Shown: positions 33,335-40,361 of the stretch, one piece after another
Position numbering within the stretch: position 1 is the stretch's first letter
How the letters are laid out: every line of letters starts with the position of its first letter
NCBI GenBank assembly: GCA_045602925.1
Contig: JAZSCN010000041.1
Coordinates: forward strand, 124,001 to 188,000
DNA from: UBA7477 sp045602925
GTDB taxonomy: Bacteria; Bacillota; Clostridia; Oscillospirales; Ruminococcaceae
DNA: 64,000 bases
Direction: 5' to 3'
Position numbers and translations under genes: made by a program
Notes under the pieces: generated by a model
Told to the model about the DNA's origin: nothing
What the model saw: only the letters and a program-made list of their open reading frames with translations
The model's database searches: none

Positions 33335-35401
33335 TTAAATATGATGGACAAAATTATAATTGCGTTTCGGTAACACTCTCAATCTTTGAGTTTTGCCGTC
33401 AATCTTTCGGATTTCCGCGTTATATCCCATTTTATCAAGCACTTTTCCGATTTGAGCAGAGGAATAGGCTCGGAGTTCATCGGAGTATAACTGCTTAAAA
33501 TCTGTAACGGTCATATATAACCACTCGATTTTATACCTTGCATTATCGGATTGATTGAGAATGTCCTCAATTTCGTTTTCGCCTTTGAGTTTCTTTTCGT
33601 GATTGGCGTTTCTCTCTGCAAGTTGCTTTTGTTCAGCCTGTGTCAATCTAAATCCCTGAATATCATTCAACGCCATTTGCTCGATTTGTTTCCACAACTG
33701 CACAGCATTAAAATCACGCAAGCGGTCAAGGTCGATTTTATCAATTCTAACCGTGAGAAAACGCCTATTTCCCGTGTTATCTATAAGAAATTCATCACTA
33801 TTACAAGTACCGCAAAGGCTTGTCCGTCTTAAAGCTCGAATGTTATCTCTGGCGTACGGTCTTCTGTACTCATCAACCGAATTTGTGATAAATGCTTTCA
33901 GGCGTTCAATATCGCTTCTGAATGTGCTTTCGATTTCGCCCATTTCAGCTATCCAACAGGACAGAGCTTTTATATAACTGTCCTTATCTCTAAAATCAAT
34001 GCAAACACCCTCTTTGAAAAATTGCGGTTTTAGTGCTAACTTTCGGAAAAGAGAGGTTTTGCCAATTCCTTGTTTACCTGTGATTACAAGAACGCCGTCC
34101 GCTCCGAATGGCTCTGTTTCATCATTATGTAACAGAGATATGCTTTGCCATAACCATTTTTTAATAAGTGTACGGCTCAATTCGTCATCATCGGCAATAT
34201 GTAGAATAGAATACAATTCCGAAAGATAGTCCCTGCCGTCATATTCGCAAGAGTTCAGCAATTCAATCACAGGATTGTATCTGTTGCGGCTTGCCACTAT
34301 GTCAAGGTATGCGGATATAATTTGCATATTGCACCGCTTGTAATTGTCCTGTAACTCACTATACAGAATTGCTGATATATTGGAATGCAAACGCTCTTGA
34401 CTTTCGCCCTGCATACCCTCAATGTCAATAAGCTGTGTAACATCGTTTAACCGTACTGTAACACCGTTTTCGGTCAGGTAGTCAGATAATACTTCAGGTG
34501 TAAATAAATCGCTTGTATCGTCTTTTTGAGGCTCTTTTCTTGGTCTGCCTCTGCCTTTGTAATACTCGCCCCCACACAGAGCAACAGCCTTTGATATTGT
34601 TGCTTCTCGATAGTCTGCACGCTCCCATTTTTGACGGTATAAAGCACTACCTCGAAAAGCTGTGTCAATGGCGTTTGTATCGCCTTGTAGGTAGAATGCA
34701 AGTATATTACAAAGGGCTATGTCTGCGGAGCTTTCATCGTTGTTATACGCCGATATATCGCCCCTGTCATATAAAGCAATAAACTTTGCACCATTCTTTG
34801 ATTTCCTTGCTATATCAAGTATATTTTTACTCAATCGTTCACCGCCTTTATACATATACTTTTCTATGAAATATAGGATTTCTTCGGTCTTGTCCGTTAT
34901 TGTTTCGGTGTCGGATACTCTATCACCTGTAAATGTAAAATATCTGTTTGTTAATCCGCTGAAATAACATTCAAGCCCATTTTTCGGATTTTTTTGATAA
35001 TACTTTGTATCAAGCTTTTCCGCTCCGCTCTTGTTTGTGGTCTTGGGTATTCTTGACATATCGCACCTGAACAGGATATGAAAACCGCTTCCGCTCGGAG
35101 ATCTTTCGATATATGTCCCCTCAAAGAGTTGCAGTATCTCATTTTGGAAAGGGTTTGACTTTGTGTGTCCGTCTGTTCCGTCAATATCAATTCCGCAAAT
35201 ACCATTTGCAAACACAAAACCAATACCGCTATACTTGGGCTTTGCTTTTTCTGATACAGAATAATCATTCCAAGTTGACGGTAAATCAGTCTTTGCTTTA
35301 CCGCCTGTTTTTGCGTTATATGGTATCTTTGTCGGTCTGCCGTCTTTGTCGGTTTCATAACGCCAACATAACCACACACTTTGAGTTTTCAAGTCATTCA
35401 A
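33335..35401 (-). CDS. Primase-helicase (prim-pol-like N-terminus, VapE helicase)
   Basis: 688 residues. N-terminal primase-like domain: GIDIDG (Asp72, Asp74, metal) and SPSGSGFHIL (His108) as in archaeo-eukaryotic-type plasmid and phage primases. C-terminal VapE/D5-like SF3 ATPase: Walker A GKQGIGKT (442-449), WIAEMGEIESTF (Walker B region), and a CGTCNSDEFLIDNTGNRRF motif with the sensor Asn and Arg. A final winged-helix-like part (about 620-688) could bind the adjacent iterons. The protein would start and unwind the element's own replication. It follows the excisionase-like gene by 15 nt. Confidence 0.88.
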   Translation of the reverse strand: MNDLKTQSVWLCWRYETDKDGRPTKIPYNAKTGGKAKTDLPSTWNDYSVSEKAKPKYSGIGFVFANGICGIDIDGTDGHTKSNPFQNEILQLFEGTYIERSPSGSGFHILFRCDMSRIPKTTNKSGAEKLDTKYYQKNPKNGLECYFSGLTNRYFTFTGDRVSDTETITDKTEEILYFIEKYMYKGGERLSKNILDIARKSKNGAKFIALYDRGDISAYNNDESSADIALCNILAFYLQGDTNAIDTAFRGSALYRQKWERADYREATISKAVALCGGEYYKGRGRPRKEPQKDDTSDLFTPEVLSDYLTENGVTVRLNDVTQLIDIEGMQGESQERLHSNISAILYSELQDNYKRCNMQIISAYLDIVASRNRYNPVIELLNSCEYDGRDYLSELYSILHIADDDELSRTLIKKWLWQSISLLHNDETEPFGADGVLVITGKQGIGKTSLFRKLALKPQFFKEGVCIDFRDKDSYIKALSCWIAEMGEIESTFRSDIERLKAFITNSVDEYRRPYARDNIRALRRTSLCGTCNSDEFLIDNTGNRRFLTVRIDKIDLDRLRDFNAVQLWKQIEQMALNDIQGFRLTQAEQKQLAERNANHEKKLKGENEIEDILNQSDNARYKIEWLYMTVTDFKQLYSDELRAYSSAQIGKVLDKMGYNAEIRKIDGKTQRLRVLPKRNYNFVHHI

Positions 35402-35416
35402 TAACTGTTCACCGCC

Positions 35417-35605
35417 TTACTGCTTAACTGTTAAGCTCTGCAACATTTCAACGGTCTTTTCATAATTGATTAGTGCCTTTTTTCCGATATAGAGAACAGG
35501 CAACTTGTTTTGTTTTACCATCAATCTGATTGCGTGTTCTGTGAGTATTCCTGTTTTCGCAAGCTCTCTCACCGTCATCATTGTTACTTTGTTTTCCTGC
35601 GTCAT
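35417..35605 (-). CDS. Excisionase-like small HTH protein
   Basis: 62 residues. The core MTVRELAKTGILTEHAIRLMVKQNKLPVLYIGKKALINYE is a MerR/excisionase-type winged helix: short helix-turn-helix then a wing with Gly-Lys. Placement next to, and divergent from, the integrase gene supports a directionality factor or AlpA-like regulator. Start placed at the ATG after AAAGGAG; the frame extends 16 codons upstream without cause. Confidence 0.75.
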   Translation of the reverse strand: MTQENKVTMMTVRELAKTGILTEHAIRLMVKQNKLPVLYIGKKALINYEKTVEMLQSLTVKQ

Positions 35606-35644
35606 TGTTTTTACTCCTTTACAAATATTTTTTTGCAAAAGAAA

Positions 35645-35673
35645 AGAGAACAACGTTTTTTGCGTTGCTCTCT
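35645..35673 (-). terminator. Attenuator-like hairpin before the excisionase gene
   Basis: Arms AGAGAACAACG (35645-35655) and CGTTGCTCTCT (35663-35673), followed on the minus strand by TTTTCTTTT and then the excisionase ribosome site. Confidence 0.55.
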
Positions 35674-35682
35674 AAAAACAAA

Positions 35683-35772
35683 GAGGACAACACAAAATAG
35701 AATACACCAAAAAGGTGTCGACAAGCTCGTGAGTATTACGCTCGTTGGCTCGTTCTATTCTGTGTTCCCCTC
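35683..35772. ncRNA. Structured three-way-junction element in the excisionase operon leader
   Basis: Closing stem of 20 positions (35683-35702 with 35753-35772, three non-Watson-Crick positions), inner hairpin ACACC/GGTGT (35704-35708, 35714-35718) and inner hairpin AGCTCGTGAG/CTCGTTGGCT (35724-35733, 35741-35750). It lies in the predicted 5' leader of the minus-strand operon. It could be a regulatory RNA or a DNA site; the class is not recognised. Confidence 0.55.
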
Positions 35773-35880
35773 ATACATTTTACGTTTTATTTAATGTGGT
35801 TTAACTATCCACTATGTAGCCCATCTATTTTTTGTCGGAAAGGAAGCGACAATTTTTCGGTAAAACACTCGTAATAGCAA

Positions 35881-35936
35881 TGATACTTGATTGTATCAAT
35901 ATTTACCGCCTAATTTTACGACATTGGGGTTGTCGT
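35881..35936. repeat. Palindromes in the int-xis control region
   Basis: TGATACTTGATTGTATCA (35881-35898) and ACGACA/TGTCGT (35918-35923, 35931-35936). Possible operators or leader hairpins. The rest of the 570-nt gap between the excisionase and integrase genes holds the two promoters and AT-rich DNA. Confidence 0.45.
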
Positions 35937-35975
35937 TTGGGAACGAAAACTGTTCAATATTCTTTTGTTATTTGT

Positions 35976-36004
35976 ATTATATCACAATATTTTTTATTTG
36001 TCAA
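35976..36004 (-). promoter_or_regulatory. Promoter of the element's excisionase-primase operon
   Basis: Perfect consensus on the minus strand: TTGACA (35999-36004), 17-nt spacer, TATAAT (35976-35981). The leader to the excisionase start is about 360 nt. Confidence 0.8.
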
Positions 36005-36111
36005 GCGTTTTGTCTTAAAAAATACAATATATTGTGTTTTTGTTGGTTTGGTTGAAAAATGTATATACAATATATACGATTTTGTTGCATTATATATAGC
36101 ATATTATCTTA

Positions 36112-36140
36112 TTGACAAATTATAAGAGATAATATATAAT
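36112..36140 (+). promoter_or_regulatory. Promoter of the integrase gene
   Basis: Perfect TTGACA (36112-36117), 17-nt spacer, TATAAT (36135-36140), 40 nt before the start. Confidence 0.8.
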
Positions 36141-36180
36141 AATATAAAACGATATTAAAAGATATTAGAGAGGTGAAAAA

Positions 36181-37320
36181 ATGGCAACAATAAATAAGCG
36201 TGGCAACACATTTCAAATTGTGGTTTCTCTCGGTCTTGATGTGAACGGAAAGAAAATCAGAAAAACAACTACATATAAACCGCCTGAAAATACTACACCG
36301 AAAAAGGCTGAAAAACTCGCACAAGAGTTTGCAGTTGAATTTGAGCGTAAATGTAGAGGTCTTTCCTCATTGAATGAAAATATGCGGTTTTCTGAAATGG
36401 CTGAATGGTTTATTGATAACTACGCAAAAAACAAGTTAAAGCCGATAACCGCCTACAACTACGAAAAGCAAATAAAAAACAATTTGCTCCCTGAATTAGG
36501 AAACATCAAACTCAAAGATTTTACCCCTGCAAAGATTACAGCGTTTTTCAAGACTCGTACTTATCAGCCTGCGACTTGTCGCAAAGTATATGTTATTTTG
36601 CAAAGTGTTTTTGCTCGTGCTGTGGAGCAAGGTTTCATCAAAGAAACGCCCTGCACAAAGGCGGTTATATTGCCAAAAGCGGAAACAGCAAAAGAAAAAA
36701 AGCCTTTTCTTGACGAAAATCAAGCAAAAGACTTGTTAAAAATGGTTGAGGATAACACACAATTCAACCGCATTATAAAAGTATTGTTATTTACAGGTAT
36801 GCGTTCGGGTGAGTGCTTGGCTCTCCGTTGGCAAGATATAGACTTTGAAAATAAAACAATACACATTGAAAACACTTTAACAGATGTGGGCGGTAAACAT
36901 TGGCTTCAACCGCCTAAAACAGCAACAAGTAACAGATATATTGCTTTATCTGATATTTTGGCTGATATATTCAGAGAACAGAAAAAGTATAATGATGAAA
37001 AGTTGAGCAAACTCGGAAAATTATATACTTATCCTGAAATGGTATTTACAACAGAGAGCGGAAATTTTGTTGATAGGTCAGGACTCAACACACAATTCAG
37101 ACGATTTGTAAAAGGTACAGACTTTGACTTTATCACTTTGCATAGTTTACGCCATTGCAACGCAACACTTTTGATAAACAGCGGTATTGACTTAAAAATT
37201 GTAAGTGAGTTGCTCGGTCATTCAGATGTATCAACCACAGCGAATGTATATGCAGATGTTTTGAAAAGCTCAAAGGCAAAAGTTGCTGATTTGATTTCCT
37301 TAAAACTGAATGGAAATTGA
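36181..37320 (+). CDS. int: Tyrosine-family integrase
   Basis: 379 residues. Arm-binding domain (1-57), SAM-like core-binding domain (about 68-160) and catalytic domain (about 175-370). Catalytic set complete: Arg208 (TGMRSGE), Lys246 (PPKTATSNR), His321 and Arg324 (HSLRH), His347 (LLGHSDV) and the nucleophile Tyr357 (TTANVYADV). Lambda/Tn916-type enzyme for integration and excision at the rpsI att site. Its stop codon overlaps the first right-arm GATGTCCG repeat. Ribosome site GAGAGGTG. Confidence 0.95.
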   Translation: MATINKRGNTFQIVVSLGLDVNGKKIRKTTTYKPPENTTPKKAEKLAQEFAVEFERKCRGLSSLNENMRFSEMAEWFIDNYAKNKLKPITAYNYEKQIKNNLLPELGNIKLKDFTPAKITAFFKTRTYQPATCRKVYVILQSVFARAVEQGFIKETPCTKAVILPKAETAKEKKPFLDENQAKDLLKMVEDNTQFNRIIKVLLFTGMRSGECLALRWQDIDFENKTIHIENTLTDVGGKHWLQPPKTATSNRYIALSDILADIFREQKKYNDEKLSKLGKLYTYPEMVFTTESGNFVDRSGLNTQFRRFVKGTDFDFITLHSLRHCNATLLINSGIDLKIVSELLGHSDVSTTANVYADVLKSSKAKVADLISLKLNGN

Positions 37321-37346
37321 TGTCCGTGATGTCCTTTTGATGTCCG
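37319..37346 (+). repeat. Right integrase arm-type repeats
   Basis: GATGTCCG (37319-37326), GATGTCCT (37328-37335) and GATGTCCG (37339-37346), in the same orientation as the two at the left end. Confidence 0.65.
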
Positions 37347-37461
37347 AAAATACAAGAGGCTATTGCAATTTACAAAAAGTTATGATACAATAATCAAGGA
37401 AAAGCCTTATAATATCGGACTTTTCAAAACGATACAAAACACTATAAAACAGCGTTCTTAT

Positions 37462-37479
37462 TTCTCAAAGAGATAATTA
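37462..37479 (+). repeat. attR core repeat
   Basis: TTCTCAAAGAGATAATTA, identical to 30549-30566; only the flanking bases differ. Confidence 0.88.
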
Positions 37480-37496
37480 CATTTTATTGTGTTATC

Positions 37497-37529
37497 AAAG
37501 ACATCCATCTTTTCGATGGATGTCTTTTT
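37497..37529 (+). terminator. Original rpsI terminator, displaced by the element
   Basis: Perfect 13-bp stem AAAGACATCCATC/GATGGATGTCTTT and T-run. It lies 18 nt past attR with no gene of its own upstream, so it fits the pre-insertion rplM-rpsI transcript. Confidence 0.8.
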
Positions 37530-37561
37530 CTATTGATTTTCTATCCTGATTATGATATAAT

Positions 37562-37740
37562 GATAATTGCCAAACTAACTTAATATTTGTGAATTGTGAG
37601 TGCATTATCTTTTTATGGGATAACTATGCTCTTTTTTAGCATACTATTTTCATCTTTGAATTTGACAAAATGCAAATTCCATTTATGATGATATAGTGTG
37701 CTTGCACTCGATTTCACATAAAGTTAGTTTGGCGACTATC
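37562..37740. repeat. MITE-like segment with terminal inverted repeats
   Basis: Left end GATAATTGCCAAACTAACTT (37562-37581) and the right end, inverted, GATAGTCGCCAAACTAACTT (37721-37740): 18 of 20 match, with further partial matching inside. 179 bp long, no coding frame. No clear target duplication. Confidence 0.5.
37662..37689 (+). promoter_or_regulatory. Probable promoter of the small membrane protein gene
   Basis: TTGACA (37662-37667), 16-nt spacer, TATGAT (37684-37689), located inside the inverted-repeat segment. Confidence 0.5.
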
Positions 37741-37811
37741 GGAGTTTGCGTTTTTGTGCGGTTACTTCGGTAGCCGCACTTTTTATTTTGTACAATTTAG
37801 GAGGAAGAAAA

Positions 37812-38351
37812 ATGGGAGAAAAGAAAAAGAACAAGAAAAAAGGCTGTTTAGCATCTTTCTGTGTGATTGTAGTCTTATTTATTGTATTAATTGCTGTGGC
37901 ATCACAATCTGATAACAATGATACAAGTAGTGAAAGTTCGTCAGAAGACAAATCTTCTACAGTAAATTCTGAGGAATCAAAAGATGATGAAAGAGTTCTT
38001 TATGAAGACGATAATTTTAAGATTTCATATATAGACATAACAGACCCACAAGCTGGAGTTACAATGTATATAATGAATCTAAAGCTCGAAAACAAATCAG
38101 AAAATAGCGTTTTAATATCTTTAGAAGAAACATACATAAACGATACGCAAGTACAATTCATTGGCGGTAATCTGAGTTTTGACGGAACATTACCTGGCAA
38201 AAAATCTATCTGTTCCTTTTCTTTTGGTTACGACAAATTAGGAATCAAAAGCATAGAAGATATAAAAAACATTGAATTCAAAATTGAACTGACAGACACT
38301 GATTTTTCTGAAGTATATTTAGAAACAGATACTATAAAGATAGCTTTATAG
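37812..38351 (+). CDS. Membrane-anchored extracellular protein (DUF4352-like)
   Basis: 179 residues from the ATG after AGGAGG. Basic start (MGEKKKNKKK), one membrane helix (about 14-35), a Ser/Asp/Glu-rich linker, then a beta-sandwich-like domain (about 70-179) with YEDDNFKISYIDI and LKLENKSENSVLISLEE, the look of DUF4352/FxLYD immunoglobulin-like domains. A-rich codon use, similar to the adjacent mobile element although outside its att sites. Function unknown. Confidence 0.65.
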   Translation: MGEKKKNKKKGCLASFCVIVVLFIVLIAVASQSDNNDTSSESSSEDKSSTVNSEESKDDERVLYEDDNFKISYIDITDPQAGVTMYIMNLKLENKSENSVLISLEETYINDTQVQFIGGNLSFDGTLPGKKSICSFSFGYDKLGIKSIEDIKNIEFKIELTDTDFSEVYLETDTIKIAL

Positions 38352-38362
38352 TTACGAAAATT

Positions 38363-38393
38363 ATCCTCCTCGGTTTTCGGGGAGGATTTTTTA
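38363..38393 (+). terminator. Terminator after the DUF4352-like gene
   Basis: Stem ATCCTCCTCGG/CGGGGAGGAT with TTTT loop and a TTTTTT tail. Confidence 0.85.
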
Positions 38394-38449
38394 TTGCTCC
38401 TAAAACGCACTTGCTATGGGATTTGGTGAGCCTTGTACAAAAAACTTTG

Positions 38450-38469
38450 TTACGAAAAGCTTTTCGTAA
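38450..38469. promoter_or_regulatory. Perfect 20-bp palindrome, candidate operator
   Basis: TTACGAAAAGCTTTTCGTAA, about 145 nt upstream of the cellulase start. Its size and A/T-rich symmetric form suit a dimeric repressor of the LacI or GntR type. Confidence 0.5.
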
Positions 38470-38612
38470 TAATACGCAGCACAGATTTGATATACAAGTA
38501 AAATCTTAGATATATCTTGTTAATTTATCGTGATAAAATCATTGTCAAGGAGGGGCGGTGGAGCATTACTGCTCGTGCAGGCTTGCAATAGAACACACCG
38601 TCTTATAATATT

Positions 38613-39722
38613 ATGAACAAGAAGGTAATTATTGCGATTACAACTGCGGTAGTTGTACTTGCGGCGGCTATTTCACTTATCGTTATCAAACCATGGGCAG
38701 ATGACAATGCTGACAGCTCTTCTGCTGTTGATTCTTCATCAGTTGCAGATTCCGTTGCTGATGAGAGCGAAGCCGACAGCTCCTCAGAGCCTGAAGCTTC
38801 AAGCTCCGAGCCTGAAGCTCCTGCAAAGGAAGCTACTCCGGTTGATTACTACGGCGAGATGAAGGTTGTTGACGGAAAGATAACAGGCAGCAAGACCGGT
38901 GAGCCTATGAGAGTAACAGGCATGAGCTTCTTCTGGAGCAACTGGTCACAGAAGTACTACACTGCTGACTACGTTGACTATCTGGTTGATGATTTCAACT
39001 GTGAGATTGTAAGATGCTCATACGGAATCAATGACGAGGGTGTTCCTCACGACACAAGCTGCGAGGCTCTTATTGAGGATGTTATTGTAAGAGCCATTGA
39101 GAGAGGCGTTTATGTTATCATTGACTGGCACTCACATGGTGCTCACAAGAATCCTGACGAGGCTATAAGATACTTCGGCGAGCTTGCTAAGAAGTACGGC
39201 GAATATGACAACGTTATTTTTGAAGTTTACAACGAGCCTACAAACTACACCTGGAAAGCTGTAAAGGACTACTCTGAGCTGGTTATTGCTGAGATTAGAA
39301 AGTACTCTGACAATCTTGTTATTGTTGGTTCTCCGCAGTGGTCACAGAAGGTTGAGAGTGCTGCAAACAATCCTATCAATGATGAAAACGTAGCTTACAC
39401 ACTACACTTCTACGCAGGAACTCATCAGCAGTGGCTCCGTGACAGTGCTGACAGAGCTATGGCGGCAGGAATTGCACTCTTTATCACCGAATGGGGCAGC
39501 GTTAACGCTGACGGAAACGGTGCAATTGCAAAGGAATCCACTGAAGAATGGTTCAAGTGGATTGACGAAAACGGTCTTTCAAGCTGCAACTGGGCAGTAA
39601 ATGACAAGGCTGAGGGCTCTAGCATTTTCGTTGAAAAGAGTGATGATGTTCTTACTGAAACAGGAATATACATTAAGGAGCTTATTTCAGAAAGAACTAC
39701 TGACGCACCTTGGAGAAAGTAG
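38613..39722 (+). CDS. GH5 endoglucanase (cellulase), membrane-anchored
   Basis: 369 residues. N-terminal membrane anchor or signal peptide (5-26), a Ser/Glu/Asp/Ala linker (30-75), then a GH5 catalytic TIM barrel (about 80-365), closest by eye to the Bacillus Cel5A branch. Catalytic Glu208 in VYNEP (acid/base) and Glu293 in ITEWG (nucleophile); DWHSHG and HFYAGTH are other conserved blocks. It hydrolyses beta-1,4-glucan at the cell surface. No dockerin or carbohydrate-binding module. The start has no close ribosome site; AAGGAGGGG lies 57 nt upstream, followed by pairable GGTG/CACC segments. Confidence 0.93.
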   Translation: MNKKVIIAITTAVVVLAAAISLIVIKPWADDNADSSSAVDSSSVADSVADESEADSSSEPEASSSEPEAPAKEATPVDYYGEMKVVDGKITGSKTGEPMRVTGMSFFWSNWSQKYYTADYVDYLVDDFNCEIVRCSYGINDEGVPHDTSCEALIEDVIVRAIERGVYVIIDWHSHGAHKNPDEAIRYFGELAKKYGEYDNVIFEVYNEPTNYTWKAVKDYSELVIAEIRKYSDNLVIVGSPQWSQKVESAANNPINDENVAYTLHFYAGTHQQWLRDSADRAMAAGIALFITEWGSVNADGNGAIAKESTEEWFKWIDENGLSSCNWAVNDKAEGSSIFVEKSDDVLTETGIYIKELISERTTDAPWRK

Positions 39723-39734
39723 TATAATAAATTT

Positions 39735-39767
39735 CAGCCGACCTATATGGTCGGCTGTTTTAATTTT
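39735..39767 (+). terminator. Terminator after the cellulase gene
   Basis: Stem CAGCCGAC/GTCGGCTG and TTTTAATTTT. Confidence 0.85.
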
Positions 39768-39839
39768 AATCTGTTGTTTTAATTTAGGCAAAACTGCACA
39801 CATTATATATAATGATTATTTTACGGGGAGATAGTTAAG

Positions 39840-40298
39840 ATGGGGGTATACATTAAAAACAGCTGGGTGCGTTCGATATTAGAAGGGATATGCGTATTCT
39901 TTATAGGAGCTCTCTCCTACGGCTTACTTGAGGTCATAACGAGAGGCTTTACGCATATTTCTATGGGGCTACTGGGTGGGCTTTGCTTTATGTTTATGAG
40001 TTACACAAGTGGGCTTCGTGAGCAGGGTGACCTTACGCTTTTGCAGCAATTAATTTGCGTAACGCTTTTTATAACTGTATCGGAGCTTTTATGCGGACTT
40101 ATCATAAATCTCAGCTTAGGTTTAGCGGTATGGGATTACTCGGATATGCCACTTAATTTATACGGGCAGATATGCTTACCTTTTTCACTTTTATGGCTCT
40201 TGATAACCTTTATAGGAATCATTGTGGATGATGTTACAAAGAGGCATTTATTTGCAAGAAAAAAGGACTCATTCATAATATTGCTAAGGAGAAGGTAG
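39840..40298 (+). CDS. CmpB-like (type IV ABC transporter-like) membrane protein
   Basis: 152 residues, four membrane segments. The stretch WDYSDMPLNLYGQICLPFSLLW (about 111-132) is the signature of the ABC_trans_CmpB domain (PF06541), a family of uncertain function despite its name. Ribosome site GGGGAG. No ATP-binding partner nearby. Confidence 0.75.
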   Translation: MGVYIKNSWVRSILEGICVFFIGALSYGLLEVITRGFTHISMGLLGGLCFMFMSYTSGLREQGDLTLLQQLICVTLFITVSELLCGLIINLSLGLAVWDYSDMPLNLYGQICLPFSLLWLLITFIGIIVDDVTKRHLFARKKDSFIILLRRR

Positions 40299-40310
40299 GC
40301 GATTTTTACA

Positions 40311-40341
40311 AAAAAAGTGCACCACTTAAAACAAGTGGTGC
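40311..40341 (-). terminator. Terminator after the CheX-like gene
   Basis: Stem GCACCACTT/AAGTGGTGC; on the minus strand followed by CTTTTTTT. Confidence 0.8.
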
Positions 40342-40361
40342 GCCTAAAACAACATATATTA

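Larger units (their letters stand above)
30549..37479. mobile_element. PICI-like integrated element in the 3' end of rpsI
   Basis: About 6.9 kb, bounded by an 18-bp direct repeat. Contents: a rightmost tyrosine integrase reading outward, and divergently a minus-strand operon of excisionase-like gene, VapE-type primase-helicase, small genes, lipoprotein, a TerS-like HTH protein and four short paralogous-looking genes. Beside the primase gene is an iteron/AT-rich origin-like module. No capsid, tail, large terminase, relaxase or conjugation genes are present. This set (int, xis, pri-rep, ori, TerS-like) is what SaPI/PICI phage satellites carry; a mobilisable island or reduced prophage is the alternative. 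Codon use (AAA, TTG-rich) differs from the neighbouring ribosomal genes. Confidence 0.85.

Noticed and set aside
35730..35741. GAGTATTACGC loop resembling the rolling-circle nick site TAATATTAC
   Set aside because: Only a partial match, and the element codes for a primase-helicase instead of a rolling-circle initiator.
35510..35794. 94-codon plus-strand frame across the excisionase and the structured leader
   Set aside because: No start context, overlaps the excisionase gene antisense, and the DNA is better explained by the paired structure.
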